A stretch of DNA of 64,000 nucleotides. It comes from Serratia liquefaciens. GTDB lineage: Bacteria; Pseudomonadota; Gammaproteobacteria; Enterobacterales; Enterobacteriaceae. Location of the stretch: assembly GCA_012719855.1 (NCBI GenBank), contig JAAXZN010000054.1:1-64000 (forward strand), read 5' to 3'. The position numbers and the translations under genes are program-made. Positions 38,906-50,970 of the stretch are shown here, piece by piece. How positions within the stretch are numbered: position 1 is the stretch's first letter; the number at the start of each line of letters is the position of its first letter. Below the pieces are notes generated by a model. The model did not search any database and had not been told where the DNA came from. It saw only the letters and a list, made by a program, of their open reading frames with translations.

Positions 38906-39802
38906 CTACAGCGTCTGCGCATCAATATGCGCACTGACGTAGTCCAGAAAACAGGTAATACGCGCCGCCAACTGGGTATTGCGGTAATACACCGCATTAA
39001 TCGGTTGGCGCACGTCCAGCGTTTCCTGTTCCAGCAAGGGGATCAGTCGCCCCGCATGCTGATCGTCTCGCGTCATGAAATCAGCCAACTGCACTATCCC
39101 TTCCCCCCGCAGCGCCAACTGACGCAGAGTTTCACCACTGGAAGCCGATATTGTCGGGGTGATGGCAAAATGCTGCGCCTGTTGATAGCGCAACGGCCAC
39201 AGATTGAGCGACTCCGGCTGGGTGAACCCAAGCAGGCAGTGCTCGCGCAGCGCTTCCACACTGCCCGGCGTACCATAACGCGCGAGATATTCCGGGCTGG
39301 CGAGAATGCGTAAGCGGCTGGAACCCAACAGGCGCGCATGAATGGTCGAATCCCGCAGCGCACCAATGCGAATGGCAATATCGGTGCGCTTTTCCAGCAG
39401 ATCGATGATCAGGTTATCGGTATTCAGCTCCAGCTCAATCTGCGGATAGCTTTGCCGGAAACCGGCCACCAGCGGCACGATCACATGCTCCATAAACGGA
39501 GCGGCAGCGTTGACCCGCAGTTTCCCGGCAGGGATCAACCTGCGCAGCGCCATTTGCTCTTCGGCATTTTCCACCGAGTGGATAATCTCGCGTGCATGGC
39601 TGAGAAAGTTCTGACCTTCTTCGGTCAGCTCAAGTCTACGCGTGGTGCGGCGCATCAGAGTCGTATCGAGTTTTTTTTCCAACCGGCTGAGTGCGCGGCT
39701 GATGCCGGAGGTGGTCTGACCGAGCTGTTCTGCTGCGGCAGTGATGGAGCCACTGTCAACGACGGTGGTAAAGGCCAGTAATTCTTCGAGGGTGATTTTC
39801 AT
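38906..39802 (-). CDS. LysR-family transcriptional regulator
   Basis: This 298-residue regulator has an N-terminal helix-turn-helix (FTTVVDSGSITAAAEQLGQT and on to SRLEKKLDTTLMRRTTRRLEL) and a periplasmic-binding-like effector domain (GKLRVNAAAPFMEHVIVPLV, DIAIRIGALRDSTIHARLLG). It is in the DmlR/AaeR-like subgroup of LysR proteins. It is convergent with ygiN and upstream of the parE operon. No target is evident. Control of mdaB-ygiN is possible by linkage, with the TTGACT repeat at 37815 a candidate site. Confidence 0.85.
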   Translation of the reverse strand: MKITLEELLAFTTVVDSGSITAAAEQLGQTTSGISRALSRLEKKLDTTLMRRTTRRLELTEEGQNFLSHAREIIHSVENAEEQMALRRLIPAGKLRVNAAAPFMEHVIVPLVAGFRQSYPQIELELNTDNLIIDLLEKRTDIAIRIGALRDSTIHARLLGSSRLRILASPEYLARYGTPGSVEALREHCLLGFTQPESLNLWPLRYQQAQHFAITPTISASSGETLRQLALRGEGIVQLADFMTRDDQHAGRLIPLLEQETLDVRQPINAVYYRNTQLAARITCFLDYVSAHIDAQTL

Positions 39803-39853
39803 GCATGCCGCCCAGAGTGGTCGGGTGCCGCACGCAGCGCCCCTGCGGAAAGA

Positions 39854-39877
39854 AGGCCCGGCGGGGAAGCCGGGCCT
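39854..39877 (-). terminator. Terminator after parE
   Basis: AGGCCCGGC and GCCGGGCCT form a perfect 9-bp stem with a 6-nt loop just past the parE stop. On the minus strand it is followed by TTCTTTCC, a moderate T-tract. It ends the nudF-to-parE operon. Confidence 0.8.
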
Positions 39878-39882
39878 GACAG

Positions 39883-42406
<2,524 letters not shown>

Positions 42407-42407
<1 letters not shown>

Positions 42408-43234
42408 CAGTACCCATCCGAATCCATGTCGGGGCGGAAATCGTCGTTTTCCAATCGGAAAACCTGCGTCTCGATACGGCCGTCCGGCAACAGGTCAAGA
42501 TAGCGCCAGCCGGGCGAAACATCGTCGATGGTAAAATTGGTGCAGTGCGGCTTGAACTGTACGCAGGTCGACGGCGACGCCAGCAGACGACGCCCCTGCC
42601 ACTCCAGATCCAGCTCCTGGTGAATATGCCCGCACAGCAGCGTGTTCACTTTCGGGTAGCGCAGCAGCACCGCACCCAGCATATGTGGGTTGCGCAGGCT
42701 GTGCTGATCGAGCCAGGTGCAGCCGGAAGGCAGCGGATGATGGTGCAACAGCATCAGGGTATAGCGCTCGGGATAGGCCTGCAGGCAGCGCTCCATCCAC
42801 TCGAGCTGGTACTCGCTCAGTTCGCCGTGCGGTACGCCGAAAACCTGACTGTCCAGCAGCAACACCTGCCAGTGGTCGCCCACCAGCACCTGCTTTGACG
42901 GGGTGATACCGGCGTCGGCCAATGCGTCGACCATCGCCGGCTGAAAATCATGATTACCCGGCAACCAGACGCAAGGCGCCGGCAGACGGGCAATACCTTC
43001 GGCAAAGTGCCGGTAGGCAGCCAATGAATGATCCTGGGCCAAATCGCCGGTTGCGACGACCAAATCAAAATCACGCTGCTGCGCCAAAATGGCGTCCAAC
43101 ACCGCGTGATAGCTGCGATAGGTATTGATGCCGAGCAAAGTCTCGTTTTCGCCGGCAAAAAGGTGGGTATCTGTTATTTGCAGAATCCTGACCCTGGCCC
43201 CACTTACCACGGTCGGTTTAAACAGGCTTTCCAA
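42407..43234 (-). CDS. cpdA: 3',5'-cyclic-AMP phosphodiesterase
   Basis: CpdA hydrolyses cAMP and so lowers CRP activity. The 275-residue metallophosphoesterase has all metal motifs: [22 protein letters not shown] (about 93-97), [10 protein letters not shown] and [13 protein letters not shown]. The start codon is TTG (43234), with AGGA six bases upstream. The resulting MESLFKP start parallels the E. coli MESLLTL. A weak TTG start fits the low expression wanted for a cAMP-degrading enzyme. Confidence 0.96.
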
Positions 43235-43261
43235 ATGGTGTCCTTTGTTATCTCAGTCTGT

Positions 43262-43687
43262 CTAACAAACCGGAACCGCCATCGCTCCATGCGCCAAACA
43301 GTAGCGCAACCAATCAGCAAGAAACTGGTTAATTTGATGCTTTTCGTCGCGTTGATGCAACTTTTTGTTGGGATAATCATAACGCGCTTTAAAGCGATAG
43401 ATCTGCTGACTTGAACACACTTCCGCAACCATCGCGTCATGATACAGGCGCACCGTCATGGCAGGCAGGCTCCAATAGCTGACCGCCGGGGCGGTCTGCT
43501 CAATCTGCACCAGCGAGGTATAGCGCATGGATTCCACAATAGTCAGACGATAACTGGCGCCACTCACCTGATAAGTCACCGTTTCACCCACTTCATCGTT
43601 GCGCGGCAGCAAGCGGCGCAATTGCGCGAAGTTGGTTTCGCACAATCTCATCATTTCGGGGAAATCAGGGGTATAGCGCTGTTTCAT
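43262..43687 (-). CDS. yqiB: DUF1249 protein YqiB
   Basis: This 141-residue cytoplasmic protein of unknown function matches E. coli YqiB nearly throughout ([20 protein letters not shown] at the N-terminus, [20 protein letters not shown] in the middle, [19 protein letters not shown] at the end). The ATG at 43687 shares its A with the nudF stop (TAATG), so it is translationally coupled in the nudF-yqiB-cpdA-yqiA-parE operon. A start four codons upstream is possible but would overlap nudF further. Confidence 0.95.
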   Translation of the reverse strand: MKQRYTPDFPEMMRLCETNFAQLRRLLPRNDEVGETVTYQVSGASYRLTIVESMRYTSLVQIEQTAPAVSYWSLPAMTVRLYHDAMVAEVCSSQQIYRFKARYDYPNKKLHQRDEKHQINQFLADWLRYCLAHGAMAVPVC

Positions 43688-44319
43688 TAGTTGGCCCACT
43701 CTTTTCTCAACGATTCATGGTGCAACGCCAGCCACTGCAATGCAATCACTGATGCCGCGTTATCAATCGCGCCCTCTTCAACCCAGCGGTAAGCCTGTTC
43801 GCGGCTGACCACATGGACACGGATATCTTCATGCTCTTCTTCCAGTCCATGGATGCCTTCCGCCGTGGTGGCGTCCACCTCGCCGACCATGATCGACAAG
43901 CGCTCGCTGGTGCCGCCGGGGCTCGCCAGATAGCTCAGCACCGGCTTGCAGCGCCCGACCACCACGCCGGCTTCTTCCTGCGCTTCGCGGCGGCATACGT
44001 CTTCAACGCTCTCGCCGGTTTCGATCATACCCGCCACCATTTCCAGTAGCCAGGGCGAGCTACTGGTATCGACCGCAGCGATACGCAGTTGTTCAATCAG
44101 CACCACCTCGTCACGCACCGGGTCATAAGGCAACAGCACCGCCGCGTGCCCACGCTCGAAAATTTCGCGCTTAATCTCCGGGCTCATGTCGCCGTTGAAC
44201 AAACGGTGACGAAAGCGATATAAATTGAGTGAAAAAAAACCACGGTAAAGTGTCTCACGTGCAATAATTTCTACATCATTTTTATCGAGAGTAACGGGCG
44301 ATGGCTGCGAATGACTCAT
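43687..44319 (-). CDS. nudF: ADP-ribose pyrophosphatase
   Basis: NudF hydrolyses ADP-ribose to AMP and ribose 5-phosphate. The 210-residue protein carries the full Nudix box ([20 protein letters not shown] followed by AGV, about residues 96-118) and the N-terminal swapped beta-domain of the NudF dimer. It is the first gene of the operon that ends with parE and is divergent from tolC. The 286-base gap to tolC holds both promoters. Confidence 0.96.
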   Translation of the reverse strand: MSHSQPSPVTLDKNDVEIIARETLYRGFFSLNLYRFRHRLFNGDMSPEIKREIFERGHAAVLLPYDPVRDEVVLIEQLRIAAVDTSSSPWLLEMVAGMIETGESVEDVCRREAQEEAGVVVGRCKPVLSYLASPGGTSERLSIMVGEVDATTAEGIHGLEEEHEDIRVHVVSREQAYRWVEEGAIDNAASVIALQWLALHHESLRKEWAN

Positions 44320-44492
44320 AAGCGAATTCTCCTGCGTGAGTATGCCGATAAAATAAACAGTTTTGATGACAGAAACGGCGGGATAATCTTCCGCGGCTTT
44401 ATGATAGATTGTGAGCCATGATATCAGGTGTGACGTACGCAGCCAGTTGAACTAAGGTAAACAGGCGGCCTGAAAGGTAAAAGTTACGCAAG

Positions 44493-44512
44493 ATGGCACA
44501 TTCCGCCACCTT
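44493..44512 (+). promoter_or_regulatory. Candidate marbox for MarA/SoxS/Rob upstream of tolC
   Basis: ATGGCACATTCCGCCACCTT fits the marbox pattern (GCAC core, then RYYA) at about 12 of 14 defined positions. It lies 94 bases before the tolC ATG. In E. coli, tolC is activated by MarA, SoxS and Rob through such a site, so the match is expected. Confidence 0.55.
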
Positions 44513-44605
44513 ATGCGTACAACAGACTCTGTTAGAATCGGCAACTATTTCGTCTATCGTCAGCGCTAACAACATAGCAATATTGCTGCACAACAAGGAA
44601 TGCAA

Positions 44606-46129
44606 ATGAAGAAACTGCTCCCCCTTCTTATCGGACTGAGCCTGGGCGGCTTCAGTGCAATGAGCCAGGCAGAGAACCTGCTGCAGGTCTACAAACAGGC
44701 CAGGGAAAGTAACCCGGATCTGCGCAAAACCGCCGCTGACCGTGACGCCGCATTCGAAAAAATCAACGAAGCGCGCAGCCCATTGCTGCCACAGCTGGGG
44801 TTAACCGCGGGTTACGATTACACCAATGGTTATCGTGACAGCAATGGCGTAAACAGTAACGTCACCAGCGGCTCACTGGCGTTGACCCAGACCATCTTCG
44901 ACATGTCCAAATGGCGCGCGCTGACGCTGCAGGAAAAAACCGCCGGTATTTCCGACGTGACTTTCCAGACTTCGTCACAACAGCTGATCCTCGATACTGC
45001 CACCGCCTATTTCAACGTGTTGAGCGCCATCGACTCACTGTCCTATACCCAAGCGCAGAAACAGGCGGTTTATCGCACCCTGGATCAAACCACCCAACGC
45101 TTTAACGTTGGCCTGGTAGCGATCACCGACGTGCAAAACGCCCGTTCCAACTACGATACGGTACTGGCGGCGGAAGTGACCGCCCGCAACACCCTGGATA
45201 ACGCGTTGGAAAAACTGCGTCAGGTGACCGGTACCTTCTACCCGGAACTGGCTTCGCTGAATACCGACCGTTTCAGCACCCAGCGCCCGGAAGCGGTCAA
45301 TAACCTGCTGAAAGAAGCGGAAAGCCGCAACCTGAGCCTGTTGTCCGCTCGCCTTAGCCAGGATCTGGCTCGTGAGCAAATCCGCTCAGCGCAAACTGGC
45401 TATATGCCAACAATAGACGTCAGCGCATCTACCGGCATCAGCAATACCAAATATAACGGTTCCGCTACTAGTGGCCCGGCGAATTCAACACGTTACAGCG
45501 ATTCCGATGCTGGTCAGAATAAGGTTGGCATCAGCTTTAACTTGCCACTGTACAGCGGCGGCCGGACCAATTCGCAGGTGCAACAGGCGCAGTACAACTT
45601 CGTCGGCGCCAGCGAACAGTTGGAAAGCGCACACCGCAGCGTAGTACAGACCGTTCGCTCCTCGTTCAACAACGTGAACGCCTCAATCAGCAGCATCAAC
45701 GCCTACAAACAGGCGGTAGTGTCTGCCCAGAGTTCACTGGATGCGATGGAAGCCGGTTATCAGGTAGGTACTCGTACCATCGTCGACGTGTTGGATGCCA
45801 CCACCACGCTGTATAACGCCAAGCAACAGCTCTCCAGCGCGCGTTATACCTATCTGATCAACCAGTTGAACATCAAGTCTGCGCTCGGCACCCTGAACGA
45901 GAACGACCTGCTGTTGCTGAACGGCGCATTGGGCAAACCGATTTCTACCTCGCAAGACGTGGTAGCGCCACCGACCGCGGCACAAGACGCTTATGCTGAC
46001 GGTTATCAGGACAATGCCCCTGCTCAGCAAAGCGCAGCGCCGGCACCGGTTGCCGCTACCCGGACATCTGCGCCGGTGAGCACAACCACTCCGCCTGTTC
46101 GCAACAGCGGCAATCCGTTCCGCAACTGA
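44606..46129 (+). CDS. tolC: Outer membrane efflux channel TolC
   Basis: TolC is the trimeric outer-membrane/periplasmic tunnel for RND, MFS and ABC efflux pumps and type I secretion. The start at 44606 gives 507 residues with the signal KKLLPLLIGLSLGGFSAMSQA and a mature N-terminus ENLLQVYKQARESNPDLRK. AAGGAA stands 5 bases upstream. The two OEP repeats are clear (about 25-220 and 245-440). The C-terminal Pro/Ala/Thr-rich tail ends NSGNPFRN and is variable in the family. It does not start an operon with ygiB here; a terminator follows. Confidence 0.98.
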   Translation: MKKLLPLLIGLSLGGFSAMSQAENLLQVYKQARESNPDLRKTAADRDAAFEKINEARSPLLPQLGLTAGYDYTNGYRDSNGVNSNVTSGSLALTQTIFDMSKWRALTLQEKTAGISDVTFQTSSQQLILDTATAYFNVLSAIDSLSYTQAQKQAVYRTLDQTTQRFNVGLVAITDVQNARSNYDTVLAAEVTARNTLDNALEKLRQVTGTFYPELASLNTDRFSTQRPEAVNNLLKEAESRNLSLLSARLSQDLAREQIRSAQTGYMPTIDVSASTGISNTKYNGSATSGPANSTRYSDSDAGQNKVGISFNLPLYSGGRTNSQVQQAQYNFVGASEQLESAHRSVVQTVRSSFNNVNASISSINAYKQAVVSAQSSLDAMEAGYQVGTRTIVDVLDATTTLYNAKQQLSSARYTYLINQLNIKSALGTLNENDLLLLNGALGKPISTSQDVVAPPTAAQDAYADGYQDNAPAQQSAAPAPVAATRTSAPVSTTTPPVRNSGNPFRN

Positions 46130-46146
46130 TTCGCGCACAGCATTGA

Positions 46147-46182
46147 AAACGGGGTATGGCATCTGCCAGCCCCGTTTTTTTT
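46147..46182 (+). terminator. Terminator of tolC
   Basis: ACGGGG and CCCCGT pair, with an inner TGGC/GCCA stem, and are followed by a run of eight Ts. It lies 18 bases past the tolC stop. Confidence 0.92.
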
Positions 46183-46276
46183 GTCTCTGCTTATAGGTTT
46201 GGATCCTCAGCCCCAATGGCAGGAGTACACTTCCGTGCGTTTGGGCTGAAGATCTGGCTGAAGATCGAGAAAGGGC

Positions 46277-47338
46277 TCAAATAACCTGCATAAGTGCTTT
46301 CATGTATCCCATCGCATAGGCCATACCCGAGTGCCATGGCGCCTCACAGCTCATCTGCGGCGAATGATCGGGGATCAGAACACCGTCAAATTTGCACTCT
46401 TTTAGCACTCGCAACACCTTCGGCATGTCTATGTCGCCTTCATCGATAAAGGTTTCATGGTAGTACGGCACTTTGCCCTTCACATTGCGAAAGTGGATAT
46501 AGGCAATGGCATCCTGCTGTGCATACTGCTCCACCGCCTGGTAAACATCCCCCTCTGACATTTCGGCGATAGTGCCAAGGCAGAATTCCAGGGCATTGGC
46601 GCAGCTGGGTTGCAAATCCAGCAGTTTTTGATACAAATGCGGTTGATTGACCAACCGTGGCTGACCTCGTACAAACTCGAGCGGCGGATCATCCGGATGC
46701 GCTGCCAGCCTGACGCCAGCCTCTTCCGCTACCGGGATAATCTGCGCCAGGAACCACTCAAGACGCTGCCAAAGCTGCTCTGTCGTCGTCACCTCTCTCA
46801 ACCCCGTAGCCTCTTCATCCACCACCATATTCCACGCCATGCTGGCCGGTAGCGGGCTTTCTGTTTGCTCATTGGCCCCGTTCAGCCCAACGGTTTTTGC
46901 TCCGCCCCGCGCTTTATTTTCCTCTATTCGACCGGCGACGCCGGCCAGGCTGAAGTTATAGCCAAAAACGGGAATACCCGCGGCGCCCACGTTGCGAATA
47001 ATTTGTTTAACCGTTTCTATCTGCTGAGTTTTTTTGGGGCCATCAAACAGAATGTCGTCCCAATGGCAGGGATCGAAGTTTTCGATGGCAAAAAATGTCA
47101 GGCCGAATTTCTCCATCCGGGCACGAATGTCGAGCAGCTCTTCCGTGCTCCAGATCTCCGCCTGTGCCGTTCCCCACCCTTGAGTATCGCCCACGGGCTG
47201 ATTCGAACGAGAAAAGCGATCGTTTCGATGAAAATAATCCACCATGTGCACCACGATATGCGTCGCACCGCACTGGCGAGCAAAGGCAAAGTGCTCATCA
47301 TCCAGCATATGCTTGTACAGACCGAAACCCAGTTTCAT
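46277..47338 (-). CDS. Mannonate dehydratase-like protein (UxuA family)
   Basis: UxuA-type enzymes dehydrate D-mannonate to 2-keto-3-deoxygluconate in hexuronate breakdown. This TIM-barrel protein of 353 residues has family features: FGLYKHMLDDEHFAFARQCG, FFAIENFDP, RLAAHPDDPP (about 222, metal His) and YIHFRNVKGK (about 303). Also present are TFIDEGDID and VLIPDHSP, which hold further metal ligands. The size is nearer the shorter UxuA forms than the 394-residue E. coli enzyme. No uxuB, uxaC or transporter adjoins it, so it may act on another sugar acid. GTG at 47341 is an alternative start. Confidence 0.83.
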   Translation of the reverse strand: MKLGFGLYKHMLDDEHFAFARQCGATHIVVHMVDYFHRNDRFSRSNQPVGDTQGWGTAQAEIWSTEELLDIRARMEKFGLTFFAIENFDPCHWDDILFDGPKKTQQIETVKQIIRNVGAAGIPVFGYNFSLAGVAGRIEENKARGGAKTVGLNGANEQTESPLPASMAWNMVVDEEATGLREVTTTEQLWQRLEWFLAQIIPVAEEAGVRLAAHPDDPPLEFVRGQPRLVNQPHLYQKLLDLQPSCANALEFCLGTIAEMSEGDVYQAVEQYAQQDAIAYIHFRNVKGKVPYYHETFIDEGDIDMPKVLRVLKECKFDGVLIPDHSPQMSCEAPWHSGMAYAMGYMKALMQVI

Positions 47339-47414
47339 CACGTTATCTCCTGAAGAAAAAATTTTATTTATAACCGATTACGGATTCGTACCCTGCCCTC
47401 AGGTAAAAGCTATC

Positions 47415-47431
47415 AACCTGTAGGACAGGTT
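47415..47431. promoter_or_regulatory. Operator-like inverted repeat upstream of the uxuA-like gene
   Basis: AACCTGT-agg-ACAGGTT is a perfect 7+7 inverted repeat with the GT-N3-AC core often seen for FadR-type GntR regulators. It lies 77 bases before the uxuA-like start and 140 before dhaR in the 232-base divergent gap. No GntR gene is in the window. Confidence 0.4.
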
Positions 47432-47570
47432 ATGAGAAATAAAAATAACAGAAAAGAGGCAAATCACCGCGATGTGATCTTCATCGTCAATATGGCAACG
47501 GTAAACCGTCGGAAAGAAGAGGGGGTGATATCATCACGGCTATCGCTTTATCTCGTTTGGATGGGATCCG

Positions 47571-49517
47571 ATGGAGAACACTTCAAGCTGGCAACGCCTG
47601 ATCGAAGGCGAACTGCCGCCGGCTCAGCGCCCTGCTCCGGCAATCTATGCTTCCTGGCTGCGTTGTCGCAACCTGATGCAGCCTGCGGTGTGGAAAGCGC
47701 CCCACTGCGCGCTGGGCGCCACTTTCACGTCAATCTGCCAGCGTAAGAACGATCTGCTGACGCTCGGCCAGGCGGCGCTGGAAGACGCCTGCGAATACAT
47801 GGAGCAGCGCCGCTGCCTGCTGGCTATCCTCGACGAAAGCGGCTGCATGCTGTGGTTGTGCGGCGATGCCCTGACCCGCGAACGTCTGCAGCAGTTGGGG
47901 TTTATCCCCGGCGCCTACTGGGCGGAAGGTGATATTGGCACCAATGCACCGTCGCTGGCGGCGGCGGAGGGTCATCCGATACAGGTACGCGGCAGCGAGC
48001 ACGTGCGTCAGGCGCTGCACGACTGGTCATTCTGCGCCACCCCGGTCTATGACAACAGCGGCCGCCAGCGCGGGTCGATTGCGCTGGGCTGCCTGCAGGC
48101 CGACTGCGCCGCCGGCGATCTGTCCCTGACGCTGGCACTGGCACGCGAAATCGGCAATTCGCTGAATGCCGACGGCCTCCTCGCCGAGTCCAACCGCCAC
48201 CTGAATCAGCTTTACGGCCTGCTCGACGGCGTGGATGACGGCGTCATGGCCTGGGACCATCGCGGCTACCTGCAGTACATCAACCAGCGTGCCGCCACCC
48301 TGTTGAAACTGGATGAGCAGCAAAGCCAGGGCAAACCGCTGACACAATTGCTGACGCTGCCCGCGTTGCTCAACCGAGCCATCGCCCAGCGTCAGGCGCT
48401 GCAGCACGTTGAAGTCACCTTCGAAAGCCAACGGCAGTTTATCGCCACGCTATTGACCCTGAAGCCGATCTTCGACGGCGAGCGCTGCAGCTTTATCGCC
48501 CTGCTGCACCCGCTGGAAAGATTGCGCCAGTATGTGAGCAGCCAATTGGGGCGCGTCAGCCACAGCTTTGAACAGATGCCGTCCGCCTCGCTGGAGATGC
48601 GCCGGCTGATCCGCTACGGCCAGCAGGCGGCGAAGGGGCAGCATCCCATTTTGCTGTGTGGCGAAGAAGGCGTCGGCAAGGAACAACTCAGCCAGGCGAT
48701 CCACAATGCCAGCGATCGCGCCGCCGGGCCTTATATCGCCCTCAACTGCCAGCTATTGCCGGAGGCCCAGGGGTTGCGTGAGCTGCTGGGCAGCGACGCC
48801 AACGAAGAAGAAGCGGGCCAGCTCAGCAAGTTTGAACTGGCCAACGGCGGGACGCTGTACCTGGAGCAGATCGAGTATCTGCCGGTAGAAATGCAGTCGG
48901 CGCTGCTGCAGGTGCTGAAAACCGGTGTGGTAATGCGGCTCAACTCGAACCGGGTGATCCCGGTCGATGTGCGGGTGATCGCCAGCAGCGCCGCCAATCT
49001 GCCGCTGTTGGTGCAGCAAAATCGCTTCCGTCGTCAGCTGTTTTACAGCCTGCAGGCGTTCGAGATCCAGATCCCGGCGTTACGCCAGCGCCTGAGCGAT
49101 ATTCCGCTGTTGGTGAAACATCATTTGCGTACGCTGGAACAGCATTTCCAGTGCCGATTCCGGGTGGATGACGAGGTGATGGCCCAACTTGGGCTCTATC
49201 TGTGGCCCGGCAACGATCTGGAGCTCAAAGGCGTGGTGGAGCGCACGGCGATGATGTGCCACGGCCACCACCTGCAACTGGCCGATCTGCCCGAGCACCT
49301 GCTCGGTCAACAGCCCTTACTGGAGAGCGATCCGCAGCCGGGTATGCCGCTATTAACATTGGCGGAAATGGAGCGTCAGGCAATCATTCGCGCGGCCAAC
49401 GTCAGCCGCGGACAGTTGAACGAAATGGCGCAGCTGCTGGGGATTGGTCGTACTACGCTGTGGCGGAAAATCAAACAGTATCAGATTGATATCCACCAGT
49501 TTAAACTGCGCGCCTGA
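47571..49517 (+). CDS. dhaR: Dihydroxyacetone operon activator DhaR
   Basis: DhaR senses the DhaK/DhaL phosphorylation state and activates dhaKLM. The 648-residue protein has a GAF-like region (about 60-200), a PAS region (about 205-290), an AAA+ domain of the bacterial enhancer-binding type (about 340-560; Walker A GEEGVGKEQL, GGTLYLEQIEYLP) and a Fis-type helix-turn-helix (NEMAQLLGIGRTTLWRKIKQ) at the end. The GAFTGA loop used to contact sigma-54 is absent; LGSDANEEEAGQLSK stands there. The protein should therefore not act on sigma-54 promoters. It is convergent with dhaM, 8 bases away. Confidence 0.94.
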   Translation: MENTSSWQRLIEGELPPAQRPAPAIYASWLRCRNLMQPAVWKAPHCALGATFTSICQRKNDLLTLGQAALEDACEYMEQRRCLLAILDESGCMLWLCGDALTRERLQQLGFIPGAYWAEGDIGTNAPSLAAAEGHPIQVRGSEHVRQALHDWSFCATPVYDNSGRQRGSIALGCLQADCAAGDLSLTLALAREIGNSLNADGLLAESNRHLNQLYGLLDGVDDGVMAWDHRGYLQYINQRAATLLKLDEQQSQGKPLTQLLTLPALLNRAIAQRQALQHVEVTFESQRQFIATLLTLKPIFDGERCSFIALLHPLERLRQYVSSQLGRVSHSFEQMPSASLEMRRLIRYGQQAAKGQHPILLCGEEGVGKEQLSQAIHNASDRAAGPYIALNCQLLPEAQGLRELLGSDANEEEAGQLSKFELANGGTLYLEQIEYLPVEMQSALLQVLKTGVVMRLNSNRVIPVDVRVIASSAANLPLLVQQNRFRRQLFYSLQAFEIQIPALRQRLSDIPLLVKHHLRTLEQHFQCRFRVDDEVMAQLGLYLWPGNDLELKGVVERTAMMCHGHHLQLADLPEHLLGQQPLLESDPQPGMPLLTLAEMERQAIIRAANVSRGQLNEMAQLLGIGRTTLWRKIKQYQIDIHQFKLRA

Positions 49518-49525
49518 GGCGGCCG

Positions 49526-50959
49526 TCAGTGGCTGAGCTGTAATACCCCGCGCGCCGCATCCAGCATCGCTTTTTGGCCGTTGCGGGTTTTGCTCATGCA
49601 GTCATGCATGCCAATCACCATCGGGATCCCCATCGCCTTCGCGAGGATCGCGCTGTGCGACAGCGCATTGCCACCGCTCAGGCAAATGCCCAGTACCAAG
49701 CGGCGATCTAACATCACCACGTCAGACGGCATCAGTTCGTCCATGACCAGGATCGACGGAGCGGTCAGCGTGATTAACGGCAACGGCTGCTGCTGCAGAT
49801 GGCTCAAGGTACGGCGCAGCATATCGCGCACATCCAACTCGCGCGCCCGCATATATTCGTCGTCCAGCGCGCGATACTCCTCGGCTATCGCCTCCATTTC
49901 CTGCTGCCAGGCCTGCTCGGCGCTGCATTGCTGACGGGCAATGCGAGTATAGGCCGCCTGCTGCAGGTCCGGATCGTCCACCAGCATGCTGTGTGCGCCG
50001 AAGATCGCCGCCTGCGGCTTGCCAATCAACGAGCCGGTGCGTTCCGCCAGGCGGTTCAAATCACTCAAGGTGTGTTGCAGTGCTTCACGGAGCCGCTGCT
50101 GTTCGTTCAGTACCTCGTCGGCGCCAATCTGGCGTTCGATGACCGTAGGACAGAAGCTGTGCGCCTGCCACACCGGGCCGCTGGTGACGCTTTCCGCCAC
50201 CGGGATACCGTGCAGCGAAGGCAAGCTTTGCTCAGAGACCGTCTCGCCAAAGTGTTGCTCCGCCAGTGCGCTAAAGGCCGCTAACGCCTGATCGGCCTGC
50301 GCCCCGTCGGCAATCAGCCGGATGGTGTCGCCATGACGCACCTGCAACAATGCCAGCTGGTTAAGGCTGCGAGGGTTGGCGCACTGGCCCTGCTTTTCCA
50401 GCACCAGTTCGGCATCGAACGGCGCCAGCGTTTCCGCCAACCGCGCCGCCGGGCGGGCGTGCAGCCCATGGGGGTTCTGCACCGTCCAACTGACGCTTTT
50501 CCCCTGCGTCAGCGGTAATTCAACGTTTTTGACTACGGGAGGAACGGCCTCGCCCAGCTGCGCCTGTTTGGCCTGCAGCGCGCCCTGCGCCTCGGCCAGC
50601 ACCTGCTCCAGCCCCGCGCCGGCATTGGCGGCAACCACGGCGGCCAGCGTCCCTTCCACCAACGGCGCCGAACACAGCCTGACTTTGGCGGCCAGCGCCG
50701 GATCCAGCAGATCGATGGCGGTTTCGGCGCTCAACAACGCGCTGCCCAAGTCCATCAGCACAACAATGCCCGCGCCCTCGGCCACCGACTCTATCGCTTC
50801 CATCACCTTGATCGCATCGGTGCCAATCGGGTGTTCCGCGTCATCGACACCCGCCGCCAGCGCCAGCTTGCAGCCGTCGCCACGCATCATCTGCAATGCC
50901 AGTTCCTCAACGCCGCGAGCCAACTGCGCGCTGTGTGAAACTACAACGATATTGATCAT
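49526..50959 (-). CDS. dhaM: PTS-dependent dihydroxyacetone kinase phosphotransferase subunit DhaM
   Basis: DhaM relays phosphate from EI/HPr to DhaL-ADP in a dihydroxyacetone kinase that uses PEP rather than ATP. The 477-residue protein has three parts: EIIA-mannose-like (1-130, His9 in VVVSHSAQL), HPr-like (about 152-240, His167 in HGLHARPAA) and a truncated EI N-terminal domain (about 255-477, His in GGNALSHSAILAKAMG near 430). All three phosphorylatable histidines are kept. It is the last gene of the gldA-dhaKLM operon. Confidence 0.96.
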   Translation of the reverse strand: MINIVVVSHSAQLARGVEELALQMMRGDGCKLALAAGVDDAEHPIGTDAIKVMEAIESVAEGAGIVVLMDLGSALLSAETAIDLLDPALAAKVRLCSAPLVEGTLAAVVAANAGAGLEQVLAEAQGALQAKQAQLGEAVPPVVKNVELPLTQGKSVSWTVQNPHGLHARPAARLAETLAPFDAELVLEKQGQCANPRSLNQLALLQVRHGDTIRLIADGAQADQALAAFSALAEQHFGETVSEQSLPSLHGIPVAESVTSGPVWQAHSFCPTVIERQIGADEVLNEQQRLREALQHTLSDLNRLAERTGSLIGKPQAAIFGAHSMLVDDPDLQQAAYTRIARQQCSAEQAWQQEMEAIAEEYRALDDEYMRARELDVRDMLRRTLSHLQQQPLPLITLTAPSILVMDELMPSDVVMLDRRLVLGICLSGGNALSHSAILAKAMGIPMVIGMHDCMSKTRNGQKAMLDAARGVLQLSH

Positions 50960-50970
50960 CTCGCCTCCTG

